Positions 17,743 through 27,336 are shown, counted from the stretch's first letter. The stretch: 64,000 nt of DNA from Devriesea agamarum (GCF_900070355.1 NZ_LN849456.1:1798001-1862000), one strand, 5' to 3'. Notes: generated by a model not told the origin, from the letters alone. Made by a program: numbers and translations.

Positions 17743-18810
17743 ATGACTGCTCAGCGTGACAGTGCACCGAAGCCCACCCTGTGCACACCTGAATCGTCAC
17801 GACCGATCTGGTTGCGCATACCCGGCACCTGCCGTCCCGTTCTTCTCGCGGTCGCGAGCGCCACTCTCTTGTGCACTCCCCCCCTTGCCGTTGGACTGGC
17901 TTACGCAAACCCAATCACAGTCCCTGAGCATCCAGACGGCGTCCCGACCGCGTCTGCCACCGCGCCACTGTCGGCTCCCTCTTTCGCGCCACATATTTCT
18001 CAGCCTGAACATATCTCTCAGCCTGGGCCGCAGCTGGTCGACTCCACCGGTCCCAACATCGCCTCCCCGCACGATAGAGCGCATGGACCAAAGGAACCTC
18101 GGGTCAGTATGGCCCCGCCCTCTATCGATATCTTTCCGCCAGGAATCGCAATTGGCGCCACCACGGACTCAACCCCGACTGACGCACCAACACCTTCGGA
18201 GAAACCGGAACCTTCGCGGACTCCTACCGCACCTCCGACGCGTAGCCCCGATATCACTCCCACGCCGACTCCCACCTCGCGGCCTACGGAGGCTCCCACT
18301 CCGAGCCCAACCCATCATCACCCGGACCCCACAACGGGGCCGACGCAGCCAGCCCCAGCCCCCACGCCATCCTCCACCCCGCAGCCGAGCTCACGCCCTC
18401 AGCAGCCCACGCGTGGCGCGACCGAGGACGTCGTGCCTGGGGCACCGGAAGCCACTCCAGCCCAGTCCCCGTCTGAAACGCACCGGCATTCGTCCACGTC
18501 TCGTGCCATTGACGGGGCAGCTGTTCCCGGCGGCCCCGCAAATCCGCCGAAGCCTCCACCCCCAGGCCATGAGCGGCCGCTTGATCGTCTGCTGCAGGTG
18601 TTCTCCAGCGACAACACGGGCGCCTTCAACACCATCCGCAAAATCCTGGTGACCGCACTCGGCCTGGCGTTTATCGCTGCTGCGGTCATGGTGGGCGCCA
18701 CCTGGCGCAATCGAATCGCCACCGCACGCGATGAAGCCCGGATGCATTCTGACGAGGTCCCGCATACCGACGTGCAGGCTCCGCAAACACCATCTGCCCC
18801 CCAGGTCTAG
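17743..18810 (+). CDS. Pro/Thr/Ser-rich surface protein with C-terminal anchor
   Basis: 355 residues. The ATG at 17743 follows GAGGGAGGAGGCC. A signal-peptide-like hydrophobic stretch (about residues 30-52, ending VGLAYA) is followed by about 200 residues of PT/PS-rich repeats (PTPTPTSRPTEAPTPSPT), a wall-spanning or glycosylated stalk. Near the C-terminus comes one membrane segment (ILVTALGLAFIAAAVMVGA) and a charged tail of about 40 residues. No LPXTG sorting signal is seen, so it is probably membrane-anchored with the stalk outside. No enzymatic domain. Confidence 0.8.
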   Translation: MTAQRDSAPKPTLCTPESSRPIWLRIPGTCRPVLLAVASATLLCTPPLAVGLAYANPITVPEHPDGVPTASATAPLSAPSFAPHISQPEHISQPGPQLVDSTGPNIASPHDRAHGPKEPRVSMAPPSIDIFPPGIAIGATTDSTPTDAPTPSEKPEPSRTPTAPPTRSPDITPTPTPTSRPTEAPTPSPTHHHPDPTTGPTQPAPAPTPSSTPQPSSRPQQPTRGATEDVVPGAPEATPAQSPSETHRHSSTSRAIDGAAVPGGPANPPKPPPPGHERPLDRLLQVFSSDNTGAFNTIRKILVTALGLAFIAAAVMVGATWRNRIATARDEARMHSDEVPHTDVQAPQTPSAPQV

Positions 18811-18881
18811 CTGCCGCCAGAGCGACGGGCAGCGCTGCCAGGCTGATAGGTGCCACCCTTTAGACGCCATCCGCTGTAGGC

Positions 18882-18978
18882 GATGCCCGATTTAGGTAGC
18901 GCCCGATTTAGGAGCTTCCCGCTTTAGGCGCTGCCCAGTTTCAATTTGGGTGGTGCGGTTTCAATTTGGATGGTGCGG
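18882..18978. repeat. 17 bp and 20 bp tandem repeats at the end of the LMW phosphatase gene
   Basis: Intergenic units GATGCCCGATTTAGGTA (18882-18898), a near copy at 18899-18915 and a diverged one at 18916-18931. They are followed by a separate 20 bp duplication (18939-18958 and 18959-18978, one mismatch) that lies inside the 3' coding end of the minus-strand phosphatase. Because 20 is not a multiple of 3, the two copies are read in different frames. Confidence 0.8.
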
Positions 18979-19493
18979 TCGAGCTCGGCGATCCGGTTGC
19001 GAACGAACAAAACCAGCGACGGCAATGCCCTCGAAAGCTGCCTCACCGTACGATCAAACGCCCTCTGGCCTTCGTACCAGGGGTCAGCTACTCCGAGCGC
19101 ATCTTCGCGCGCGTTAGCCGGAGCCGTCGGGTCAAAAGCTCGCCATAGAAGAATTCTCGGCCCGTCACCGTCCGTGCACGTCTGTTCTGCTTTACGACGC
19201 ATAGTCTCGGCATGCGAGGCAGTCATAGCCAGAACAAGATCCCATTGAGCCAGTTCAGAAACCTGTACGGCGCGCGCAATATGCTCGGGCACCTCGTATC
19301 CGGCGCGAGTCAGGGCCAGGGCAGTGCGCTCATCAATTGGCGCACCCTCGGATTCCCAGCTCGTACCGCAGGAGTCAACCTCGACCCGATCTCCCAGACC
19401 CGCTTCGGCGAGCGCGGAGCGCAGCAGGGTAGCCCCCATCGGCGAACGGCACACATTGCCAGTGCACACCGTGAGCACACGATAAACCTTCAC
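18924..19493 (-). CDS. Low molecular weight protein tyrosine phosphatase
   Basis: About 189 residues from the GTG at 19493 (VKVYRVLTV). The phosphate-binding loop CTGNVCRSP (CX5R with the following S) is at the N-terminus, and the acid loop ADPWYEG with the catalytic Asp is near the C-terminus, so the enzyme looks active. It removes phosphate from tyrosine or arginine of protein substrates in the cytoplasm. The open frame continues 89 codons upstream, but that stretch overlaps the start of the divergent GNAT gene and lacks conservation. The start is uncertain: no strong ribosome binding site precedes 19493. The last residues are encoded by a 20 bp tandem duplication. Confidence 0.88.
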   Translation of the reverse strand: MKVYRVLTVCTGNVCRSPMGATLLRSALAEAGLGDRVEVDSCGTSWESEGAPIDERTALALTRAGYEVPEHIARAVQVSELAQWDLVLAMTASHAETMRRKAEQTCTDGDGPRILLWRAFDPTAPANAREDALGVADPWYEGQRAFDRTVRQLSRALPSLVLFVRNRIAELDRTIQIETAPPKLKLGSA

Positions 19494-19644
19494 CTGGCCC
19501 AGTGTGTCAGCTTCGTCCGGGATCAGCCAACTAGAAGGGCTCGGGTATGCCTTTGGACACGGCGATAACACCTTCGGCGGTCGCCCCAGTTCATTGCGGT
19601 ACGTACAATCGAGGCCAGGACCACACGCTACAGGAGGGATCGGC

Positions 19645-20133
19645 ATGGCTGAGATCATCGCGGCACGCGACGAACACTGGCACCTGGTGCGTGAGATTAG
19701 GTTGCGTTCGCTCAGTTCCGACCCGTCGGCCTTCGGCCAAACCTGGGAGAAGGAAAGCACATACGACGACAGCGTCTGGAAGCAGCGAGTTCACGACGCA
19801 ATGTGGTTTCTCGCCATGGAAGATGACACTCCCATTGGGGTGGTTGCATCCCGCCACGAAGAAGACGCCCCTGAAAACGAGCGTGAGCTTCAGGCTATGT
19901 GGGTAACCCGGGAACATCGCAAGAGCGGAGTTGCTCAGACACTGGCGGCGGCCGTTCTGGCGTGGGCAGCGGATGACGGTGCCGATACCGTCACGCTGTA
20001 CGTCGGCCCGTCTAACGAACCTGCCCGGGCCACATACAACTCACTGGGCTTTACCGACACCGGCGACCGCTGGCAGATCGACGATGATGACCCGTCCGCT
20101 GCCTGGATCAAGATGGCAAAGCGCATCGCCTGA
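19645..20133 (+). CDS. GNAT family N-acetyltransferase
   Basis: 162 residues. ATG 19645 is chosen because CAGGAGGGAT precedes it; the longer frame from 19504 runs over the phosphatase promoter. Fold signatures: MAEIIAARDEHWHLVREIRLRSL (first strand and helix), WFLAMEDDTPIGVVAS, the acetyl-CoA loop ELQAMWVTREHRKSGVAQTLAAAVLAWA, and the late LYVGPSNEPARATYNSLGF. The substrate is unknown. The pyrophosphate-binding motif RKSGVA is a variant of R/Q-X-X-G-X-G/A and intact. Confidence 0.92.
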   Translation: MAEIIAARDEHWHLVREIRLRSLSSDPSAFGQTWEKESTYDDSVWKQRVHDAMWFLAMEDDTPIGVVASRHEEDAPENERELQAMWVTREHRKSGVAQTLAAAVLAWAADDGADTVTLYVGPSNEPARATYNSLGFTDTGDRWQIDDDDPSAAWIKMAKRIA

Positions 20134-20160
20134 CGCTATGCGTCCGCGATACGTATCCTC

Positions 20161-21288
20161 ATGCCTTTACTTCCGCCGTCCCTCATTGTCGCCGCCTCAC
20201 TGAGGCGTCTGGCGGCGCGCAGCAGGTCTGCCCCTGCGAGCACAGGACGACCTCATTGGTCAGCCCGGTTTGAAGATAAATGGAATCGGTCCGTGGCGAG
20301 GCTCCTGAACAGGATGGGTTGGGAGGTGCGTATCCAGCCATTCCACGGCTACGGTTCCACTCGCCGCATCAGGGTGATGGCGAAGCTTTTGTATGCCTCT
20401 CCTACCACCGACCCTGACTACCATAATCAGCCGGTGCACGATATGCGCACGATGGCGGTCCGAGGTTTTCGTAACTTCACGTCGCAGATCGCCCCCTTTG
20501 CTCCGGTGACGATTACCGCGGGCGGTCGAGTGTTCAAAGTCCATGCCGACCGGTCGGGGATTGTGGATGTCATGCTGGAGGTGTCACTGGAGCCGGGCAC
20601 GGCACAGGTGGACATCACCACGGAGATAGGCGATTCGGTGACCACCGAGGTGACCGTCTTTGACCCGGAGGAACGTCTGGGAGTCGTCAGCGATATCGAT
20701 GACACCGTGATGGTGACGATGCTTCCGCGACCCCTGATCGCGTTCTGGAATGCCTTTATCCTGCATCAGACGTCCCGGCAGGTGGTTCCCGGGATGCCGA
20801 TGCTCTATCAGAAAATTGCCGAAGCCCATCCGGCGACACCGTTTGTGTACCTGTCGACCGGTGCCTGGAACGTGTATCCGGTGCTGCGTCGGTTCCTGTA
20901 CAAAAATGGTTACCCGGCGGGACCGATTCTGCTGACGGATTGGGGCCCGACGAACACCGGGTTTTTCCGCAGCGGCGCCGAGCATAAAAAGCAGACGTTG
21001 CGGCGCTTGGCCGAGCGGTTCCCGGAGATGCGGTGGCTGCTGATTGGTGACGACGGGCAACATGATCCGCAGATCTACGGTGATTTCGCTCGCGCCTACC
21101 CGCGCCATGTGGAAGGGGTTGCGATTCGCCGGCTCACCGCCCGGGAGCAGGTGCTTGCGCACTTCTCGTTCACCCCGTTAGAGCAGGGTCGTCTTCCCCT
21201 TGCTCCTCGCGATGTTCCCCATGTGGCAGCGCCTGACGGGCACGGTCTGGCTGATGCTCTGCGACGGGTAGGAACCTTGCCGTCATAG
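20161..21288 (+). CDS. App1-type phosphatidate phosphatase (DUF2183)
   Basis: 375 residues. An N-terminal beta-sandwich-like part (about 60-165) precedes the HAD-like catalytic part with SDIDDTVMVTMLPR, the DXDXT nucleophile motif, then FVYLSTGAWNVYPVLRRFL, and LLIGDDGQHDPQIYGDFA. Yeast App1 dephosphorylates phosphatidic acid; bacterial members are presumed to act on lipid or related phosphates. The start ATG 20161 is 27 bp after the GNAT gene with only a weak ribosome binding site; an alternative internal start is possible. Same strand as the GNAT gene, probably one transcript. Confidence 0.88.
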   Translation: MPLLPPSLIVAASLRRLAARSRSAPASTGRPHWSARFEDKWNRSVARLLNRMGWEVRIQPFHGYGSTRRIRVMAKLLYASPTTDPDYHNQPVHDMRTMAVRGFRNFTSQIAPFAPVTITAGGRVFKVHADRSGIVDVMLEVSLEPGTAQVDITTEIGDSVTTEVTVFDPEERLGVVSDIDDTVMVTMLPRPLIAFWNAFILHQTSRQVVPGMPMLYQKIAEAHPATPFVYLSTGAWNVYPVLRRFLYKNGYPAGPILLTDWGPTNTGFFRSGAEHKKQTLRRLAERFPEMRWLLIGDDGQHDPQIYGDFARAYPRHVEGVAIRRLTAREQVLAHFSFTPLEQGRLPLAPRDVPHVAAPDGHGLADALRRVGTLPS

Positions 21289-21454
21289 CAGCGGTGGTCC
21301 CGTGCGGCTGCCTGATGTGACCGGTTGGGAGGCTCAGTGGGGCGGCTGCGGCACTGTGCGGGTGCTCGACACACCGGCTCCACCGAGATAACGCCCAGCA
21401 TCCCCGCCGTCCTTCTCTAGAAAACATCCAGAGAATAGGTTTAGCCTTCCCGTC

Positions 21455-22468
21455 ATGACCGACGCCACGTACAAGCCCGCTATCGACCGCTACACCAACA
21501 CCGACTACCGCCGGTGCGGTCGCTCAGGGCTCTTCCTCTCCCCGGTCTCCCTCGGCCTCTGGCATAACTTCGGGCACGATCGTCACTACGACGTACAGCG
21601 CTCCATCGTGCGCAAAGCGTTTGATCTCGGCGTGACCTCAATTGACATCGCCAACAATTACGGTCCGCCGCCCGGAGCAGCCGAAGAAATCTTCGGACGC
21701 ATCCTGCGAGATGACCTGCACCCCTACCGCGACGAGTTAGTCATCTCCACCAAAGCCGGATACCGCATGTGGAGCGGGCCGTATGGAGACTACGGTTCCC
21801 GCAAATATCTCCTGGCATCGCTGGATCAGTCCCTGCGTCGGCTCGGCGTGGACTACGTCGATATTTTCTACCACCACCGGATGGACCCCCAGACCCCGCT
21901 GGAAGAAAGCCTCGGGGCACTGGCCACCGCGGTTCAGCAGGGCAAAGCGCTCTACGTCGGACTCTCGAATTACTCGCCGGAGAAAACCCGCCAAGCCGCT
22001 CAGATCCTGCACGACATGGGGGTTCCGTTGCTGATCTGTCAGCCGTCATACTCCATGTTCAACCGGACCATTGAACACGGACTGCTGAGCACACTCAATG
22101 ATCTCGGCGTCGGCGCGGCTGTGTTTTCACCGCTTCAGCAAGGTCTGCTGACCAGCCGATACCTGGGTGGGGTGCCGGAAGGTTCGCGAGCAGCCAGCAA
22201 CGGATTCCTCACCGCCCGGCAGGTGAAAGACCGCGCATACCTGCATCGAGCCCACTCCTTGCAGGAAGTAGCAGCCGAACGCGGCCAGAGTCTCGCGCAG
22301 ATGGCGTTGGCCTGGGTGCTGCGGCACCGTGAGGTCACCACCGCGATCGTTGGCGCATCTAGTGCCGCGCAACTTAGCGAGAACGTGCGTTCGCTCAGCA
22401 ACACTTCGTTCACCGCCGAAGAACTGCGAATCATCGATACCTACGCCGTGCACGGTACCGCGGCCTAA
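21455..22468 (+). CDS. Aldo/keto reductase, YghZ/Gpr type
   Basis: 337 residues. NADPH-dependent reductase of small aldehydes; the closest known type is YghZ, L-glyceraldehyde 3-phosphate reductase. Visible: RRCGRSGLFLSPVSLGLWHNFG, DIANNYGPPPGAAEEIFG with catalytic Asp and Tyr, ISTKAGYRMWSGPYGDYGSRKYLLASLDQSLRRL (catalytic Lys, split here only by reading), DIFYHHRMDP with the catalytic His pair, and the cofactor-binding C-terminus AIVGASSAAQLSENV. The start ATG 21455 has a weak ribosome binding site (TTAGCCTTCCCGTC). Single gene with a tandem repeat over its stop codon. Confidence 0.94.
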   Translation: MTDATYKPAIDRYTNTDYRRCGRSGLFLSPVSLGLWHNFGHDRHYDVQRSIVRKAFDLGVTSIDIANNYGPPPGAAEEIFGRILRDDLHPYRDELVISTKAGYRMWSGPYGDYGSRKYLLASLDQSLRRLGVDYVDIFYHHRMDPQTPLEESLGALATAVQQGKALYVGLSNYSPEKTRQAAQILHDMGVPLLICQPSYSMFNRTIEHGLLSTLNDLGVGAAVFSPLQQGLLTSRYLGGVPEGSRAASNGFLTARQVKDRAYLHRAHSLQEVAAERGQSLAQMALAWVLRHREVTTAIVGASSAAQLSENVRSLSNTSFTAEELRIIDTYAVHGTAA

Positions 22469-22536
22469 GTCGAGACCCGCAGGCTAACTCGAGGCCCGCG
22501 GCCTAAGTCGAGGCTCGCATACTAAGTCGGGGCCCG
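22461..22536. repeat. 19 bp tandem repeat, four units, over a stop codon
   Basis: CGGCCTAAGTCGAGACCCG (22461-22479), then 22480-22498, 22499-22517 and 22518-22536, each with 1-5 changes. The first unit contains the TAA of the aldo/keto reductase gene (22466-22468). No spacers, so not a CRISPR array. Confidence 0.88.
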
Positions 22537-22648
22537 CGGCTTGAAGCCGTGTCTGAGGGGCTACCTCACCAAGTAGGTGTTTCGCCGCCGGGCCTATTCC
22601 CTCGCGAACCACGTCGGCGGCGCTGTGTAAAGCGTCGCCGACGCTGTC

Positions 22649-23458
22649 TTATAAGACGGAGGCGAGAAAATCCCTCAGACGCGGTGACCGCGGCACATCA
22701 ATGACGTCGGCAGGTGGCCCCTGTTCGAGGATGCGGCCTTCATCCATGAACACGACCTGGTCGGCAACCTCGCGGGCAAATCCGATCTCATGCGTGACCA
22801 CAACCATTGTCATGCCCGAAGCGGCGAGGTCTTTGAGCACCGCGAGCACTTCGGCAACTAGTTCCGGGTCCAAGGCACTGGTGGGCTCGTCAAATAGCAT
22901 CAGGTCCGGTTCCATGGCCAGGGCCCGGGCAATAGCTACCCGCTGCTGCTGGCCGCCTGACAGCTCCGAGGGAAAGTACTCGGCGCGGTCAGCTAATCCC
23001 ACGCGGTCTAATAACTCGCGGGCCTTGGCCTCAGCCTGTTTTGTACCAAGACCATGCACCTGAATCGGAGCTTCCATCACATTGTGAAGCGCCGTTAGAT
23101 GCGGAAACAGGTGAAAGCGTTGGAACACCATCCCGATGCGGGAGCGCTGCTGGGCAATCTGGCGAGGCGATAGACGCTGCCAGCGACCATCCGGGCGCAC
23201 CTTATCTTCAAACCCTTGGGTCACACCTTCGATTCGGATCCGACCAGCCGTCGGTTCTTCCAGCTGGTTAATGCAGCGCAAGAGGGTGGACTTACCTGAT
23301 CCAGACGGGCCAATCAGGACGCACACCTCGCCGTTCTCAACGGTGAGGTCGCACCCCTTGAGCACACTGACCTGTCCGAATTCCTTGTACAGGTCGCGGA
23401 TCTCAATGGCAGGGGGCTGGGGAGCGCTGGTGGGGGTCGGTTTGGGGGATGTCATCAC
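22649..23458 (-). CDS. Polar amino acid ABC transporter ATPase (GlnQ/HisP type)
   Basis: 269 residues. Walker [12 protein letters not shown]-loop [19 protein letters not shown], signature [15 protein letters not shown], Walker [17 protein letters not shown], and the switch His in [13 protein letters not shown]: the classic PAAT-family ATPase. It powers the permease encoded just upstream, overlapping by 4 bp (ATGA-type). With the permease and the binding protein it forms a complete importer for a polar amino acid; the exact substrate is not readable. Confidence 0.96.
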   Translation of the reverse strand: MMTSPKPTPTSAPQPPAIEIRDLYKEFGQVSVLKGCDLTVENGEVCVLIGPSGSGKSTLLRCINQLEEPTAGRIRIEGVTQGFEDKVRPDGRWQRLSPRQIAQQRSRIGMVFQRFHLFPHLTALHNVMEAPIQVHGLGTKQAEAKARELLDRVGLADRAEYFPSELSGGQQQRVAIARALAMEPDLMLFDEPTSALDPELVAEVLAVLKDLAASGMTMVVVTHEIGFAREVADQVVFMDEGRILEQGPPADVIDVPRSPRLRDFLASVL

Positions 23459-24423
23459 AGTTCAACCTCCGGCAACGGATCCTTCGGGGTGGTACCTGCA
23501 CGGTTCACTGCGGCCTGCCGGGATCGCATCCGTGATCCCGGGCCCTGAGTTGCTTGCCGGTCGTCAAAACCGCGTCCGTAATACTGCTCAAGGTAATGCT
23601 GACCGATCATGAGGATTCCGGTCACCACCAGGTACCACAGGGCGGCCACGATCAGAAGCGGCACCGGTGTAAAGAGCTTGTTCGCGATGCCGTTGGTGGC
23701 AAAGGTGAGGTCGAGGGTGAACGGCACCGCGAGCACCAAGCTGGTCGTCTTGAGCATGCCGATAGTTTCGTTGCCCAGCGGTGGAACAATAACTCGCATT
23801 GCCTGGGGAATGATGATGCGCCGCAAAATCGTGCGCTCGGACATGCCCAGGGCTTTGGCAGCTTCGCTCTGCCCGCGATCCACGGAGTTCAGTCCCGACC
23901 GTACGATTTCGGAGAGGTAGGCCCCTTCGTTGAGGCCCAGCCCGATCACAGCCGCCCAGAATGCGCTGAGCAGATCGCGGGTGGAGAATTCAAAGAGTTG
24001 GGGGCCAAAGGGGATCCCCACCACGATCTTTGGAAGGATCACGGTAAACAGCCCCCAGAACACCAGCTGGGTGTAGACGGGGGTGCCGCGGAAGACGAAT
24101 ATGTATGACCAGGCCACGCCGCGCAGCACCGGGTTCTCCGAGCGCCTCATAATCGCTGCCACCACGGCCAAAATGGTGCCGAGAATCATTGACAGCGCGG
24201 TCAGCAGCAGCGTCCAGCCGACACCCTGCACCACTTTGACATCAAACATGTACGTGGCGACGGTGTGCCATTCAAAGACGGGATTCGTCACCAGGAAGCG
24301 GATGAATACCACGGCGACGAGGGCGATGATCGCGGCTGAGATCCAGGTTCCCGGGCGCGGATAATTGCGGACCTGTATCCGGTCGGGGATGGGGTCGCGA
24401 TGACTATACGATGCGTGCTTCAC
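23455..24423 (-). CDS. Polar amino acid ABC transporter permease
   Basis: 322 residues from GTG 24423, which overlaps the stop of the binding-protein gene by 4 bp (GTGA); an in-frame upstream start at 24474 lies fully inside that gene. Membrane segments and the HisM/GlnP signature are visible: [76 protein letters not shown] (interrupted here only for reading). It has a longer than usual N-terminal cytoplasmic part (about 25 residues before the first segment) and a C-terminal Arg/Pro-rich tail. Confidence 0.93.
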   Translation of the reverse strand: MKHASYSHRDPIPDRIQVRNYPRPGTWISAAIIALVAVVFIRFLVTNPVFEWHTVATYMFDVKVVQGVGWTLLLTALSMILGTILAVVAAIMRRSENPVLRGVAWSYIFVFRGTPVYTQLVFWGLFTVILPKIVVGIPFGPQLFEFSTRDLLSAFWAAVIGLGLNEGAYLSEIVRSGLNSVDRGQSEAAKALGMSERTILRRIIIPQAMRVIVPPLGNETIGMLKTTSLVLAVPFTLDLTFATNGIANKLFTPVPLLIVAALWYLVVTGILMIGQHYLEQYYGRGFDDRQATQGPGSRMRSRQAAVNRAGTTPKDPLPEVEL

Positions 24424-25373
24424 GGCTTCGGGTTCACTTCCGACGTCGGGATCATTCCACTCTCGTTGCCCCATGCGGCAAGGATTTCGCGCATGTGGCC
24501 AGAGTTGATGAGGTATTGAACAGCCTGCTGCATCGCCGTCGCCAGGCGCGTATCGTGCTTGGCGACGACGATGCCGTTCAGGGCTGAGTCTTCGATGCCG
24601 CCGATCTGTTCAAGATGGCTGCGGGACTGCTTGACGGCGTAGGCAATCACGGGTGAATCGGCGAGGAAGATGTCGGCTTTACCGCCCGCGGTGTTGGTGG
24701 CGGCGTCTGCGTTGGAGGTGTAGGCCAAGACGTCGACGCCTGAGCGGCCCGAGGCTCGGCACACCTGATCCAGGGCATTGGCTTCATCTTCCATATAGGT
24801 GCCGACCTGGACGGCCACTCTTTTACCGCAGAGGTTCTTCGGGTCGATCGCATAGGGATTACCGGCCATCACGCCGTAGGACATACCCGCTTGAAAGTAG
24901 GAGATCATGTTGACGGCGTCGAGCCGTTCGGTGTTGATGGTGAAGCTGGAAATACCAACGTCGTATTTGCTACCGATTCCGGGGATGATCTGTGCAAAGA
25001 CTGCGTTTTCAGTGCGAGTGCTAAGTCCGAGGGTTAGCCCGATAGCTTTGAGGATGTCGATGTCGTAGCCGACTGCCTCCCCTTCGGAGCCGACGAATTC
25101 TGCGGGGGCGTAGTTCAGCGAGGCCGCGTTGACGAGGACGCCTCGACGGCGGATCTCATCGGGCACGAGCGCCGCGATGCGTGGCTGCTCACGGATGGAG
25201 GTGAAGTCCACCTTCGGGATTGCGCCGGATTCGCGGTCGAGTCGTTCGGAGGCGTAGGTGCATCCGGCGAGGGCTGCGGGCGCGATCACACCCGCTGCTG
25301 CGAGGCGAAGCAGAGTCCTGCGGGAGGGGGTTGCGCCGACGCTAGGGCCAGGGCCTGGCGGGCGTTTCTCCAT
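24420..25373 (-). CDS. Amino acid-binding lipoprotein (SBP family 3)
   Basis: 317 residues. The N-terminus has RRTLLRLAAAGVIAPAALAGC: a twin-arginine-like start and a lipobox ending in LAGC (broken over 20 residues only by adjoining text), so it is predicted to be exported and lipid-anchored. The mature part shows family-3 features: RRGVLVNAASLNYAPAEF, GEAVGYDIDILKAIG, VAVQVGTYMED and IVVAKHDTRLATAMQQAV. ATG 25373 follows GAGGAGAACC. First gene of a three-gene importer operon read on the minus strand. Confidence 0.93.
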   Translation of the reverse strand: MEKRPPGPGPSVGATPSRRTLLRLAAAGVIAPAALAGCTYASERLDRESGAIPKVDFTSIREQPRIAALVPDEIRRRGVLVNAASLNYAPAEFVGSEGEAVGYDIDILKAIGLTLGLSTRTENAVFAQIIPGIGSKYDVGISSFTINTERLDAVNMISYFQAGMSYGVMAGNPYAIDPKNLCGKRVAVQVGTYMEDEANALDQVCRASGRSGVDVLAYTSNADAATNTAGGKADIFLADSPVIAYAVKQSRSHLEQIGGIEDSALNGIVVAKHDTRLATAMQQAVQYLINSGHMREILAAWGNESGMIPTSEVNPKP

Positions 25374-25730
25374 GGTTCTCCTCGGGATGGAGGTGGGCTA
25401 GACATGACGGAAGGCTTGAGTTTATGCATCCGAGTGCATATCTACAAATTGCGAGACCAGATTCTGGATACCGGGAGTGACGTCCACAGAGCCGATCCGA
25501 TAGCCGCCGATCACCCCGGCGATCCCTCTGTGCCGGCGACAGGGATCGACACTACCCGGCAGCACCGGCGCCACCCGCGATGTCCGGCGTGACCAATAAC
25601 ATCGATAGCAAAGAGTTATCGGGCGGAAACTCAAACCGCCACGGACTCCAGTCACGTAAAGTACTAGCGAAAACACGTGAGAAGTGAGACTAAATGCCGC
25701 TGGATCTGCGTCGGGAAAGGTGCATCGGGA
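25374..25730. other. Divergent promoter region, no gene
   Basis: 357 bp between the amino acid importer operon (minus) and the ClC gene (plus). Short frames are unsupported. A G/C-rich block with CCGGCGACAGGGATCGACACTACCC (shown in part) has no clear symmetry. Promoters for both directions are expected here. Confidence 0.4.
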
Positions 25731-27041
25731 ATGTCAGCGAACGCGACACCTGAAGAGCCCTACGGCACCACCGGACAGCTGGTGGTCATCGGTGTTGCCG
25801 GCATCGTGATTGGCGTCGGTGCCGGGCTTGTCGCAGCTGCCTTCCGATGGGTTCTTGAGCACGGGGGTTCTCTGCGCACCGCCGTCATCGAATGGGCCCA
25901 CGGCTATTCATTTCTCGGTTTCCTGCTGATCGTCGCCGTGGCCGCGCTCATGTGCGCGGTCGCCGCCGCCCTGGTACGCATCGTTGAACCCCATGCGGAA
26001 GGCAGCGGCATCCCCCACGTTGAAGCCATTGTGGAAGGCCGCAAAGAGCCCGCCAGCCTATGGCTGGTTCCGGTCAAGTTCGTCGGCGGTGTCCTCGCCA
26101 TCGGCGCAGGTCTGCCACTCGGGCGCGAAGGCCCCCTAGTCCAGATGGGCGCGGGCGTCTCTCACCTGGTCACGACCCTGATTCGCCGCAGCGCCATCGA
26201 CAGCCGCATTCTGATGGCCGCAGCTGCGGGCGCGGGTCTGGCCGCAGCGTTTAACGCCCCGCTAGCGGGCGGCATTTTCGTCCTCGAAGAACTTGTCAAA
26301 CGATTCGACACCCGGATCATGATCGCCGTGTTGGCGACCTCCAGTTCCTCGATCACGATCATCCATCTGCTCCTCGGATCAGACCCGGTTTTTGAGGTTC
26401 CGCCCATCCCCGACTTCTCCCTCGCCTTCATTCCGATCGTGCTCATACTGGGCCTGATCTCGGGAATCCTCGGCGTCATGTACAACAAGGCAATCCTGCG
26501 CGGCCAAGCCGTGGCGGACAGGCTCACCATTCCGGTGGAACTGCGCGCCGCAAGCATCGGCGCCCTGGTTGCGGCCATCGCCTGGTTCGCCCCCAGCCTG
26601 GTTGGCGGCGGGGATCCGCTCACCGAGCGCATCCTGCTCGGAGGTCAATTCACCGTCATCGCGCTCGTTGGGCTTTTCGCTCTGCGCTTTGTTCTGGGTG
26701 TTTTAGCGTATTCCGCGGGCACACCCGGCGGCTTATTCGCACCGATGCTGGTGCTCGGTTCAGCACTCGGGGCGGCCGTGGGTGGCGCCGCCACGGTGTT
26801 GATCCCTGGCAGCGCCCCTGGGCCGACGACCATGGCTCTGGTCGGCATGGCCGCATTCTTTGCAGCCAGCGTGCGCGCACCGGTCACCGGCATGATCCTC
26901 GTGATCGAGATGACCGGCGCAACCCCGACGCTCACCCCCATGCTGATCGCATGCTGCATATCTATGCTGTTCGCAACACTGGTGCGCAATAAGCCGATCT
27001 ACGACGCACTCGCCGACCGTTCCGCAGAGAAGAGCAACTAG
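25731..27041 (+). CDS. ClC family chloride channel/exchanger
   Basis: 436 residues, many membrane segments. The three selectivity motifs are visible: GSGIPHVEAIVEG, GREGPLVQMGAGV with the gating glutamate, and the C-terminal GTPGGLFAPMLVLGSALGA. FNAPLAGGIFVLEEL carries the conserved helix-F partner residues. The gating Glu suggests chloride/proton exchange, but the second proton glutamate cannot be checked without alignment. No CBS domains. ATG 25731 is chosen over 25677: GAAAGG lies 12 bp upstream and the family signature starts soon after. Confidence 0.93.
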   Translation: MSANATPEEPYGTTGQLVVIGVAGIVIGVGAGLVAAAFRWVLEHGGSLRTAVIEWAHGYSFLGFLLIVAVAALMCAVAAALVRIVEPHAEGSGIPHVEAIVEGRKEPASLWLVPVKFVGGVLAIGAGLPLGREGPLVQMGAGVSHLVTTLIRRSAIDSRILMAAAAGAGLAAAFNAPLAGGIFVLEELVKRFDTRIMIAVLATSSSSITIIHLLLGSDPVFEVPPIPDFSLAFIPIVLILGLISGILGVMYNKAILRGQAVADRLTIPVELRAASIGALVAAIAWFAPSLVGGGDPLTERILLGGQFTVIALVGLFALRFVLGVLAYSAGTPGGLFAPMLVLGSALGAAVGGAATVLIPGSAPGPTTMALVGMAAFFAASVRAPVTGMILVIEMTGATPTLTPMLIACCISMLFATLVRNKPIYDALADRSAEKSN

Positions 27042-27129
27042 AACAGCGCCTCTTTGGCCGTAGAGGCGGGCATTTTCAGAATTAACCCACACTAACCCGC
27101 AGCAACCCCCGAGGCAAAGGAGCTCACCA

Positions 27130-27336
27130 TTGCTAAGAAAGGCTACAAACTTTTTTATAGGTTTCGCCGCACTTTATATCATTTTGCTCGTGATGAGCTT
27201 TCTGTTTAAAGGGTTTTCGGGTACGGATTTTATTAAAACTCTAGTGACCGCTTTTATTGTGTCACTCTTTTGGAACTTGATTCTAGTCATCAAAGAAAAG
27301 AAAGATCGCCAGAAGAGCCGCGATTCACGATCATGA
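27130..27336 (+). CDS. Small two-helix membrane protein, AT-rich
   Basis: 68 residues starting at TTG 27130, supported by AAAGGAG 8 bp upstream. Two hydrophobic segments (about 7-28 and 37-54) and a Lys/Arg-rich tail (KEKKDRQKSRDSRS). Base composition is much more AT-rich than its neighbours, suggesting recent arrival. No family recognised. It ends directly in a hairpin whose first arm contains its stop codon. Confidence 0.65.
   Translation: MLRKATNFFIGFAALYIILLVMSFLFKGFSGTDFIKTLVTAFIVSLFWNLILVIKEKKDRQKSRDSRS

Noticed and set aside
17743-18810. Sortase-anchored (LPXTG) surface protein
   Set aside because: No LPXTG-like motif precedes the C-terminal membrane segment, and the charged tail after it is too long.
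22461-22536. Possible CRISPR array
   Set aside because: Units of 19 bp are directly tandem without spacers and vary in sequence; no cas genes nearby.
25404-25592. 62-codon frame between the amino acid importer and ClC genes
   Set aside because: No ribosome binding site and a composition typical of random GC-rich reading; region better explained as a divergent promoter.
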